DNA of 6,771 nucleotides from positions 1 through 6,771 of the forward strand of contig PXAW01000050.1 in the NCBI GenBank assembly GCA_003567055.1. The letters are read 5' to 3'. This document shows positions 1 to 5,102 of the stretch, one piece after another. Position 1 is the stretch's first letter. Every line of letters begins with the position of its first letter. The stretch is from Hyphomicrobiales bacterium (GTDB taxonomy: Bacteria > Pseudomonadota > Alphaproteobacteria > Rhizobiales > Beijerinckiaceae). The notes beneath the pieces were generated by a model. It ran no database searches and had not been told where the DNA came from. It saw only the letters and a list, made by a program, of their open reading frames with translations. The position numbers and the translations under genes are program-made.

Positions 1-392
1 TGCGAGAACATCTGCACCGGCGCGCGTGCATTGCGCTTGTCGACATAGAGCACCTGCGCATTGTCGAGCTGGGCCAGATGGATCGTCTCGCCGGTCAGCG
101 CGGAGAGCGTATCGAGATGATGGCGCGCGACCGGGGCGAGGGAGGCGCGGCGCCAGGCGGCATGGGCGAGGCGGATCAGGCGCGGCCCGAGGCTGTAGCC
201 CTGACTTCTGGCGTCACTGGTGAGCATGCGCTGGCTGACGAGGGTCTGCAGCAGCCGATAGAGCGTCGCCTTCGGCAGATCGGATTCCGCAAGCAATTCC
301 GAAAACCGGACCGGGCGCTCGTACGCAGCGACCTTGTCGAGAAGGGACAAGGCCTTTCCTACGGTTCCATCCGAAGGAGATTGTTCGTTCAC
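1..392 (-). CDS. IclR-family transcriptional regulator (partial, N-terminal 130 residues)
   Basis: This is a DNA-binding regulator, likely controlling the divergent TTT carboxylate transporter operon. Reading leftward from a GTG at 392, the protein begins MNEQSPSDGTVGKALSLLD. An IclR winged helix-turn-helix follows at about residues 10-75: helix segment FSELLAESDLPKATLYRLLQ at 30-49, and a wing with YSLGPRLIRLA at 66-76. The start of the effector-binding domain is at about 86-130, with GETIHLAQLDNAQVLYVDKR at 101-120, a hallmark of the family. The window edge removes the rest (IclR proteins are usually about 250-280 residues). GTG is chosen because an in-frame TGA lies only two codons upstream, so nothing further upstream can be used; a GAGG a few bases before it serves as a modest ribosome site. 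Family and domain are clear. The effector is unknown and the target is inferred from position. Confidence 0.93.
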   Translation of the reverse strand, partial: MNEQSPSDGTVGKALSLLDKVAAYERPVRFSELLAESDLPKATLYRLLQTLVSQRMLTSDARSQGYSLGPRLIRLAHAAWRRASLAPVARHHLDTLSALTGETIHLAQLDNAQVLYVDKRNARAPVQMFS

Positions 393-405
393 GGCGCCTC
401 ACAGT

Positions 406-428
406 TCCGGTTTTGCGCACAAACCGGA
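406..428. repeat. Perfect inverted repeat upstream of the IclR start
   Basis: TCCGGTTT (406-413) and AAACCGGA (421-428) are exact reverse complements with a 7-base spacer, TGCGCAC. On the plus strand the repeat is followed by a T-rich run (429-440), which looks like an intrinsic terminator, but no plus-strand gene precedes it in the window. On the minus strand it falls in the leader of the IclR gene, ending 13 bases before the GTG. It may be an operator, a leader hairpin affecting translation, or a terminator of antisense transcription. The structure is certain; its role is not. Confidence 0.6.
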
Positions 429-443
429 TTTTTCTTTTTTCGA

Positions 444-470
444 TTGACAGAACTAACACCACAATACATC
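444..470 (+). promoter_or_regulatory. Candidate sigma70-type promoter of the tctCBA operon
   Basis: A consensus -35 hexamer TTGACA lies at 444-449 in the AT-rich divergent gap. The best -10 candidate is TACATC at 465-470 with a short 15-bp spacer; 17-bp spacing gives only CATCGT. If used, transcription would start near 477, inside the first operator-like repeat, so a bound repressor would sit on the start site. The -35 is strong and the -10 weak, which suits an activated or tightly controlled promoter. Confidence 0.4.
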
Positions 471-490
471 GTTTTCAATAAACGAAACAA
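461..490 (-). promoter_or_regulatory. Candidate promoter of the IclR regulator
   Basis: On the minus strand a -35-like TTGTTT (485-490) and a -10-like TATTGT (461-466) are separated by 18 bp. This would start transcription near 454 and give a leader of about 60 nt that includes the inverted repeat at 406-428. One TTTC-N7-GAAA operator-like repeat (471-488) lies in the spacer, a layout that would allow autorepression. The hexamers are only partial matches to consensus, so this is tentative. Confidence 0.25.
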
Positions 491-508
491 GGTTTCATTA
501 TTTGAAAC
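471..508. promoter_or_regulatory. Tandem TTTC-N7-GAAA operator-like inverted repeats
   Basis: The right-hand site, GTTTCATTATTTGAAAC (492-508), is a perfect inverted repeat with 6-bp arms and a 5-bp spacer. The left-hand site (471-488) shares the core TTTC (473-476), seven bases, then GAAA (484-487), with a weaker outer match. The two centres (480 and 500) are 20 bp apart, about two helical turns, so dimers could bind the same DNA face. IclR-family proteins commonly bind AT-rich inverted repeats of this size as pairs of dimers. The site lies between the divergent promoters and just upstream of the tctC ribosome site. Binding by the adjacent IclR protein is inferred. Confidence 0.55.
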
Positions 509-531
509 TCTCATAAAAGGAGGAAAACGTC

Positions 532-1551
532 ATGAGAACAGGTTCCAAGCTTGAAACAACTGTGCGTCCGCAAGGGAAGACTCGCCGCGGCTGGCTGATG
601 GCCAGCGCTGCCGCGATCGTCATCGGCGCTGTCGGCATGTCCGGCGCGGCCCAGGCCTATCCCGATCGTCCGCTTACCCTGATCGTGCCCTGGGGCGCCG
701 GCGGCGGTACGGATGCGACGGCGCGCATCGTGGCTTCGCTGCTCGAGGGCGAACTCGGCCAGCCCGTGAACGTGGTCAACCGCACCGGCGGCTCCGGCGT
801 GGTCGGTCACTCCGCCATTGCCGATGCGGAGCCGGACGGCTACACGATCGGTCTGGCCACGGTCGAGATCAACATGATGCACTGGCAGGGCCTCACCGAT
901 CTGACCTGGGAGGATTACACCCCGCTCGCGCTCGTCAACGAAGATCCCGCCGCCGTGCATGTGCGCGCCGATTCCGAGTGGGAGGATCTCAACGACATGC
1001 TCGAAGCGATCCGGGCCAATCCCGGTCAGCATCGCGCCTCGGGCACGGGTCAGGGCGGCATCTGGCACCTCGCCATTGCGGGTCTGCTCTCCGAGCTCGA
1101 CATGGATCCGACATCGGTGCCGTGGGTGCCGAGCCAGGGCGCCGCACCGGGTCTGCAGGATCTCGTCGCCGGCGGCGTCGACATCGTGCCCTCCTCGATC
1201 CCCGAGGCCCGCTCGCTGCTCGATGCCGGTCGCGTCAAATCGCTCGCGGTGATGTCGAGCGATCGCAACGCCGCCTTCCCCGACGTGCCGACCACCGAGG
1301 AAATCGTCGGCGTGGCATGGAATATCGGCGCGTGGCGCGCGATCGTCGGCCCCCAGGGCCTGCCCGAGGAAGCCGTCGAGACGCTCACCGCCGCGCTGGA
1401 GGCCGTCTATAACAGCGATGAATATGCCGAGTTCATGTCCGGTCAGGGCTTCGGTATGCGCTGGGCGGTCGGTGACGATCTCGTCAGCTTCATGGGCGAG
1501 AGCAACGAGAATCTCGGCGACGTGATGCGCGAAGTCGGCCTCGCCGAGTAA
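532..1551 (+). CDS. tctC: TTT-family (Bug/TctC) periplasmic carboxylate-binding protein
   Basis: This is the extracytoplasmic solute receptor of a tripartite tricarboxylate transporter; it captures a carboxylate in the periplasm and delivers it to TctAB. The 339-residue length is normal for the family once the long leader is counted. Residues 1-42 form a signal peptide: a twin-arginine-like TRRGWL (17-22), a hydrophobic stretch (24-38) and an AQA|Y cleavage site after 42. The mature start has the Bug signature PWGAGGGTD (53-61), whose loop and Asp61 lie in the ligand pocket of characterised members. A second conserved loop is SGTGQGGIWH (170-179), followed by a VPWVPSQGAAPGLQDL segment. The ATG at 532 has an excellent AAGGAGG (517-523) with 8-base spacing. 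It is first in the operon, divergent from an IclR regulator. The substrate (citrate, tartrate, aromatic acid or other) cannot be read from sequence. The symbol marks the family, not proven citrate binding. Confidence 0.95.
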   Translation: MRTGSKLETTVRPQGKTRRGWLMASAAAIVIGAVGMSGAAQAYPDRPLTLIVPWGAGGGTDATARIVASLLEGELGQPVNVVNRTGGSGVVGHSAIADAEPDGYTIGLATVEINMMHWQGLTDLTWEDYTPLALVNEDPAAVHVRADSEWEDLNDMLEAIRANPGQHRASGTGQGGIWHLAIAGLLSELDMDPTSVPWVPSQGAAPGLQDLVAGGVDIVPSSIPEARSLLDAGRVKSLAVMSSDRNAAFPDVPTTEEIVGVAWNIGAWRAIVGPQGLPEEAVETLTAALEAVYNSDEYAEFMSGQGFGMRWAVGDDLVSFMGESNENLGDVMREVGLAE

Positions 1552-1557
1552 GTCCGG

Positions 1558-1575
1558 CCTCGCTCTTTTGCGAGG
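1558..1575 (+). repeat. Short hairpin just after tctC
   Basis: CCTCGC (1558-1563) and GCGAGG (1570-1575) are perfect 6-bp arms around a TCTTTT loop, starting 6 bases after the tctC stop. There is no U tract, so it is unlikely to terminate by itself. Together with the larger hairpin 8 bases downstream, it may stabilise the 3' end of the tctC message. Confidence 0.5.
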
Positions 1576-1582
1576 TCTGCTA

Positions 1583-1618
1583 CGGGTGCCGTGTCCGTCC
1601 CTCCAGGCACGGCACCCG
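1583..1618 (+). terminator. Strong intercistronic hairpin between tctC and tctB (attenuator or mRNA-stabilising element)
   Basis: CGGGTGCCGTG (1583-1593) and CACGGCACCCG (1608-1618) are perfect 11-bp complementary arms around a 14-base loop, followed by a pyrimidine-rich CTTTCCCTT (1619-1627). The U tract is interrupted, so it is probably a partial terminator or an exonuclease block rather than a full stop. An element like this after the binding-protein gene would allow much more binding protein than membrane subunits, as is known for other binding-protein-dependent importers. The hairpin is seen directly; its effect on expression is inferred. Confidence 0.6.
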
Positions 1619-1653
1619 CTTTCCCTTACATCGACTCTCGATCGGAGACGGGA

Positions 1654-2124
1654 ATGCGGCTCAACGATGCCCTTCTGGGTCTATTGTTGTTCGGGGTAGC
1701 GGCTGCGCTTTATCTCGGCTCGCGCGATTTCAGGCCGATTCCGGGCCAGCAGATCGGCGCGGGCGCCTTTCCGACCGTGCTTGCGACCGGATTCGCCCTG
1801 TGCGGCGTCATTCTCGTGATCTCCGGTCTGCGCAGCCGCCTGCCGGCGATCGTCTGGACGGACTGGACGCGCGAGCCCGACGGCATCCGCAACGTCGTGG
1901 TGATCATCGCCCTGGTGATCTTCTACATCGCCTTCTCGCGCCAGCTCGGCTTCATGCTGACCATGGCGCCGATCATCCTGATCATGCTGCGACTGTTCGA
2001 TGTCGGCTGGCTGCTTTCGCTGACGATTGCCGTGATCGCGGTTCTGGGCATGCAATATCTCTTCGGTCGCTTCCTGCTGGTCCCGCTTCCCTGGGGCCTG
2101 CTCGCGCCGATACGCTGGTGGTGA
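1654..2124 (+). CDS. tctB: TTT-family small membrane subunit TctB
   Basis: This is the small inner-membrane subunit of the tripartite tricarboxylate transporter, working with TctA in uptake driven by an ion gradient. The 156-residue protein has hydrophobic segments at about 5-22, 38-58, 79-95, 99-114 and 117-142, matching the four-to-five-helix TctB family of about 150 residues. After the first helix it has the typical RPIPGQQIGAGAFP stretch (27-40). The start is the ATG at 1654, with GGAG at 1644-1647 and 6-base spacing. A GTG at 1591 in the same frame would add 21 residues, but it lies inside the hairpin arm and lacks a ribosome site. The gene lies between tctC (102-bp gap with hairpins) and tctA (4-bp gap). 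TctB sequences diverge strongly, so the call leans on context as well as on topology. Confidence 0.9.
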   Translation: MRLNDALLGLLLFGVAAALYLGSRDFRPIPGQQIGAGAFPTVLATGFALCGVILVISGLRSRLPAIVWTDWTREPDGIRNVVVIIALVIFYIAFSRQLGFMLTMAPIILIMLRLFDVGWLLSLTIAVIAVLGMQYLFGRFLLVPLPWGLLAPIRWW

Positions 2125-2128
2125 GACG

Positions 2129-3649
2129 ATGGGCGCGATCGAACAGGCTGCCGGGCTGGTCTTCCAATGGGACGTTCTGGTCACGATCTTCTTCGCGGCC
2201 GTGTTCGGCATGTTCGTGGGCGCCATACCCGGCCTGACCGCGACCATGGCGATCGCCTTGCTCGTCCCGGTCACCTTCTTCATGGACCCGATCCCCGCTG
2301 TCGGCGCAATGGTGACCTGCGCGGCCATGGCGATCTTCGCCGGGGACATTCCCGGCACGCTTTTGCGCATTCCCGGCACGCCGGCCTCTGCCGCCTATAC
2401 CGACGAAGCCTATGCGATGACCCGCAAGGGCGAGGCGGAGAAGGCGCTGGGCGCAAACCTGCTCTATTCCGCGCTCGGCGGTCTGGTGGGGACGGCGGTG
2501 CTGATCTTCGCCGCGCCGCATCTCGCCGAAGTCGCCCTGAAATTCTCCTCCACCGAATATTTCTGGATGGCGATGCTGGGCCTGACCTGCGCCGCCTTCA
2601 TCAGTTCCGGCTCGCCGGTCAAGGGGCTGGTCAGCCTGCTGATCGGGCTGTCGGTGGCGACGATCGGGCTCAACAATCCCGCCGGCCAGCCGCGCTTTAC
2701 TTTCGGCCATACGGAAATGATGGGCGGGATCGATTTCATCGCGGCGATGATCGGTCTTTTCGCGGTGTCCGAAATCCTGCGCAACGCCGCCGGCGGGGCG
2801 CGGAACCTGCCCGTGCCGCAAGTGCCGATCGGCAATCCCCTGCGCGGCTGGGGGACGATGCTGCGCACCTACTGGCGCCAGCAGATCCGCGGCAATGTCG
2901 TCGGGGTGGGTGTCGGTGCGCTGCCCGGTGCAGGTGCCGATCTCGCCGCCTGGATCGCCTATGCCGTGAGCCGCCGCTTCTCGAAGAACAAGGAGAAATA
3001 CGGCACGGGCCATGTGGAGGGTATCGTCGAGGCAACCTCGGCCAACAATGCGGCGGTGGGGTCGGCCTGGGTGCCGGCTCTGGTCTTCGGCATTCCCGGC
3101 GACACGATCACCGCGATCGTGATCGGGGTGCTCTTCGTCAAGGGGCTCAATCCGGGGCCGACCCTGTTCATCTTCAACCCCCAGAACATCTATGCCATCT
3201 TCCTGATCTTCATTCTGGCCAATCTGATCATGATACCGCTCGGCTATCTGGCGATCAGGGCGGGCAGGCAGTTGTTGCGCGTGCCGCGCCGGATCATCAT
3301 GCCGGTGATCCTCGCCTTCTGCATGGTCGGCGCCTTCGCCACCAACAACGCCGTGTTCAATATCGGCATCATGCTGGCTTTCGGCATTCTTGGCTTCTTC
3401 ATGGAAGACAACGGCATACCGGTGGCGCCGTGCATTCTCGGAATCGTCCTGGGCGGCATGGTCGAGCAGCATTTCATCACCACCATGATCCGCAGCGACG
3501 GCGAGCTCCTCGCCTTCTTCGGACGCCCGATCGCGGCGGGGCTCGGCGTGGTGACGCTCCTGATCTGGATCACGCCGATGATCATGTGGCTGCGCAGGCG
3601 CGGCAGCCCGACGCCGGCGCCACAGGGCGCCGGACCGGAAGGCGCCTGA
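2129..3649 (+). CDS. tctA: TTT-family large membrane subunit TctA
   Basis: This is the large inner-membrane permease subunit that forms the transport path of the tripartite tricarboxylate transporter. At 506 residues it has the standard family length, with about a dozen hydrophobic segments. Family motifs are intact in both halves. The N-terminal half has GAIPGLTATMAIALLVPVTF (31-50), then GDIPGTLLRIPGTPASAAYT (72-91) followed by DEAY and RKGEAEKALG (99-108). The C-terminal half has GALPGAGADLAAW (263-275), NNAAVGSAWVPALVFGIPGD (ending at 325) and KGLNPGP (338-344). The repeated PG motifs reflect the internal duplication of the family. The ATG lies 4 bases after the tctB stop and its weak purine-rich ribosome site is inside the end of tctB, so translation is probably coupled. 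The proline/alanine-rich hydrophilic tail (about 488-506) looks cytoplasmic. It ends convergently with the acetyltransferase-like gene. Confidence 0.96.
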   Translation: MGAIEQAAGLVFQWDVLVTIFFAAVFGMFVGAIPGLTATMAIALLVPVTFFMDPIPAVGAMVTCAAMAIFAGDIPGTLLRIPGTPASAAYTDEAYAMTRKGEAEKALGANLLYSALGGLVGTAVLIFAAPHLAEVALKFSSTEYFWMAMLGLTCAAFISSGSPVKGLVSLLIGLSVATIGLNNPAGQPRFTFGHTEMMGGIDFIAAMIGLFAVSEILRNAAGGARNLPVPQVPIGNPLRGWGTMLRTYWRQQIRGNVVGVGVGALPGAGADLAAWIAYAVSRRFSKNKEKYGTGHVEGIVEATSANNAAVGSAWVPALVFGIPGDTITAIVIGVLFVKGLNPGPTLFIFNPQNIYAIFLIFILANLIMIPLGYLAIRAGRQLLRVPRRIIMPVILAFCMVGAFATNNAVFNIGIMLAFGILGFFMEDNGIPVAPCILGIVLGGMVEQHFITTMIRSDGELLAFFGRPIAAGLGVVTLLIWITPMIMWLRRRGSPTPAPQGAGPEGA

Positions 3650-3675
3650 GGGCCGGCCTCAGACGCTGCACTGCC

Positions 3676-4878
3676 TCAGGAGGCGCGACGCGAGGACGGG
3701 GCGGTGGCGCCCGCCGGCCTGGCGGAGGGCGCGGCGTTGTGCCCGGGATTTCCCCCGGTCCGCCCCGCGCGGCGGATCAGCTGATGCGTGTCAGCGGCAT
3801 CCGGTGACGCGTCACGGCGACGGGCGAACCCGCCGAGAAAATCATGCCGGGCGGTGAGACGCAGCCGGCAGTTGCGCCAGCCCCGGAGACCATTTCCGGT
3901 AACGGCCAGTTCCGGCTTGTCACGGCGGCGTGCAAGCGCAGCTGCGAGGCGCTCGTGCAGGAGCATCGCCGCACCCGGATGTGCGGGATGGGTCGCTTCA
4001 TGCCAGATCACCGCGCGGCCATGGGCAAACAGCACCAGCGCGGCAGCCAGAACATCCTCCCCATTGCGCAGCAGCGCCACCTGACAACTCTTGTCATCCG
4101 CCATGGCGCGGCTGGCCGCGCGGATGGCGTTGACGGTACCGACATCCTGAAGCAGGGCAGGGCGCCGCTGACGCGCGGCTGCGCGGGCATCACAATCGAG
4201 CAGATGCTCCACGCCGGACCGCAGGGAAGCGGCGTCGCTGCTGCGCTGGAACGTGAGCGTTGCGATCATCTCCGGTCCGGCTACGGTCGCTCTGGACCGC
4301 AGGGCGGGCTGGTACAGCGCACCCTCGCGCAATCGCGCAGCCCGTCCGCTGCTCTGGTTTCTGACCAGCGCTGCAAAAGCCGAGGCTGTCTGCGGGAGAT
4401 CGAACTGCAGCGTCGTCGCGCGCGTGCCGAGCATCATGCAGGCGGCTGCGAAGACCTGTTCGGCCTCCTCGCGCAGAAGGAAGGGCGCGCCGGTCGCGGC
4501 CGGATGCAGGCGCGGTATCTGCCAGCTGCGCGTCAGGAAACCGTTCGTCGCGCGCAGCGGGAACAGGCCACACAAGGTCCCGGCGCGCCAGACGGTCAGG
4601 ATCTGCAGATCGCGCAGGCCGCTGTCGTGGCGGGCGGCTGCGGCGAGCCAGAGCGGATGCAGGAAGGGGTCGGAAACGAGCGCCCGCGATTCGACCTGAC
4701 GCCACGCCGTGCACAGGCCCTCCGCCTGCCGGGCCGGGAGCAGGCAGAGGCGGAACCCGGCCATATCCTCTCCGGCATGCCTGTCGGGATCGAAGACCGC
4801 GCCGCGCGCGCCATGCGGCCCCGAACGCATTGCCTCCGATGCCGCCTGATTCGAACGTGCCCACATGGGTGCCACCAT
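3676..4878 (-). CDS. CelD/BcsL-like GNAT-fold acetyltransferase (probable)
   Basis: This is a probable cytoplasmic protein of 400 residues without signal peptide or membrane segments. It resembles the CelD/BcsL group (Acetyltransf_6 GNAT fold) associated with polysaccharide biosynthesis. The N-terminal segment DPFLHPLWLAAAARH (70-84) followed by LQILTVWRAGTLCGLFPLR (91-109) fits that family's 'F..P.W...' and 'l.v...g.lvgllPL' pattern. The segment CQVALLRNGEDVLAAALVLF (265-284), then HGRAVIWHEATHPAHPGAAMLLHERL (286-311), resembles the acyl-CoA-binding half, where a short-chain 'G..ll' turn precedes a helix. The C-terminal tail (about 350-400) is Arg/Ala/Pro-rich and poorly conserved in character. 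The ATG at 4878 is preferred over one at 4971 (31 more residues) because GGGAGG sits 5 bases before it. The acceptor substrate is unknown. The family assignment is from pattern memory only, and a diverged or inactive member is possible. Confidence 0.6.
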   Translation of the reverse strand: MVAPMWARSNQAASEAMRSGPHGARGAVFDPDRHAGEDMAGFRLCLLPARQAEGLCTAWRQVESRALVSDPFLHPLWLAAAARHDSGLRDLQILTVWRAGTLCGLFPLRATNGFLTRSWQIPRLHPAATGAPFLLREEAEQVFAAACMMLGTRATTLQFDLPQTASAFAALVRNQSSGRAARLREGALYQPALRSRATVAGPEMIATLTFQRSSDAASLRSGVEHLLDCDARAAARQRRPALLQDVGTVNAIRAASRAMADDKSCQVALLRNGEDVLAAALVLFAHGRAVIWHEATHPAHPGAAMLLHERLAAALARRRDKPELAVTGNGLRGWRNCRLRLTARHDFLGGFARRRDASPDAADTHQLIRRAGRTGGNPGHNAAPSARPAGATAPSSRRAS

Positions 4879-4914
4879 GATCGCCTCCCGCTTTCTGCAT
4901 GTCGCCTGCCCGTC

Positions 4915-4928
4915 CTGTTTCGAAACAG
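4915..4928. promoter_or_regulatory. Perfect 14-bp palindrome upstream of the acetyltransferase-like gene
   Basis: CTGTTTCGAAACAG is an exact palindrome whose nearer end lies 36 bases upstream of the ATG at 4878. A perfect symmetric 14-mer in the upstream region suggests an operator for a dimeric regulator. It shares TTTC/GAAA half-sites with the repeats near tctC but has no spacer, so it is probably bound by a different protein. No clear promoter hexamers could be assigned next to it. Confidence 0.4.
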
Positions 4929-5029
4929 AACAATCAGCGCATGTGCGTGTCCATGGGCGTTCACGGTTCAAGAACCATACCGCAATGACGTAGGGTGAGG
5001 TGCCGGTGGCCGGTAAGCTTTCGTTAAGG

Positions 5030-5044
5030 TTAACAGAGAGTTAA
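5030..5044 (-). promoter_or_regulatory. CtrA-type binding site (TTAA-N7-TTAAC)
   Basis: On the minus strand the sequence reads TTAACTCTCTGTTAAC (5029-5044), an exact match to the alphaproteobacterial CtrA consensus TTAA-N7-TTAAC. A third TTAA (5024-5027) lies next to it. The site is about 150 bases upstream of the acetyltransferase-like gene and oriented toward it. CtrA is the cell-cycle and motility response regulator of Alphaproteobacteria. One short AT-rich motif can occur by chance, but in GC-rich DNA a full two-half-site match in an intergenic gap is notable. Confidence 0.4.
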
Positions 5045-5052
5045 AGTAGGAT

Positions 5053-5079
5053 GGAGCCGGATGCCACGCCTCCGGCCCC
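5053..5079 (-). terminator. Terminator-like hairpin after the COG0523 GTPase gene
   Basis: On the minus strand GGGGCCGGA and TCCGGCTCC form a 9-bp stem with one G-U pair around a 9-base loop, starting 24 bases after the GTPase stop codon. The following bases (ATCCTACTTTAACT) are only modestly U-rich, so intrinsic termination would be weak. It marks the likely 3' end of the permease-GTPase transcript. Confidence 0.4.
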
Positions 5080-5102
5080 GCTTTCGTGAATGGCCGGCGC
5101 CC

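Larger units (their letters stand above)
4879..5102. other. 224-bp non-coding gap between the GTPase and acetyltransferase-like genes
   Basis: From right to left it holds the terminator-like hairpin (5053-5079), the CtrA-type box (5030-5044), a short GGTTC-AA-GAACC inverted repeat (4965-4976), the 14-bp palindrome (4915-4928) and the ribosome site GGGAGG (4884-4889) of the acetyltransferase-like gene. No convincing small gene was seen. If the longer start at 4971 is used, part of this gap is coding. Confidence 0.6.

Noticed and set aside
1591..1653. GTG start adding 21 residues to TctB
   Set aside because: It lies within the hairpin stem, has no ribosome site and adds a hydrophilic stretch not typical of TctB.
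1982..3472. 496-residue open frame antisense to tctB/tctA
   Set aside because: Its His/Arg/Asp/Gly-rich composition is typical of a GC-rich shadow frame; it overlaps clear TctA motifs and has no recognisable domain.
3647..3675. Bidirectional terminator between tctA and the acetyltransferase-like gene
   Set aside because: Only a 5-bp stem (TGAGG/CCTCA) overlapping the tctA stop codon is present, without a T tract on either strand.
2167..3807. 546-residue plus-strand frame overlapping tctA
   Set aside because: Arg-rich shadow in another frame of tctA, with no motifs and no ribosome site, though longer than tctA itself.
4959..4976. SOS (LexA) box from repeated GTTC/GAAC
   Set aside because: The alphaproteobacterial box needs GTTC-N7-GTTC; here the spacing is 3, and the GGTTC-AA-GAACC repeat has the wrong geometry.
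3844..4998. 384-residue plus-strand frame opposite the acetyltransferase-like gene
   Set aside because: No ribosome site at its ATG and no domain pattern; the minus frame has a strong GGGAGG and hydrophobic patterning typical of a folded protein.
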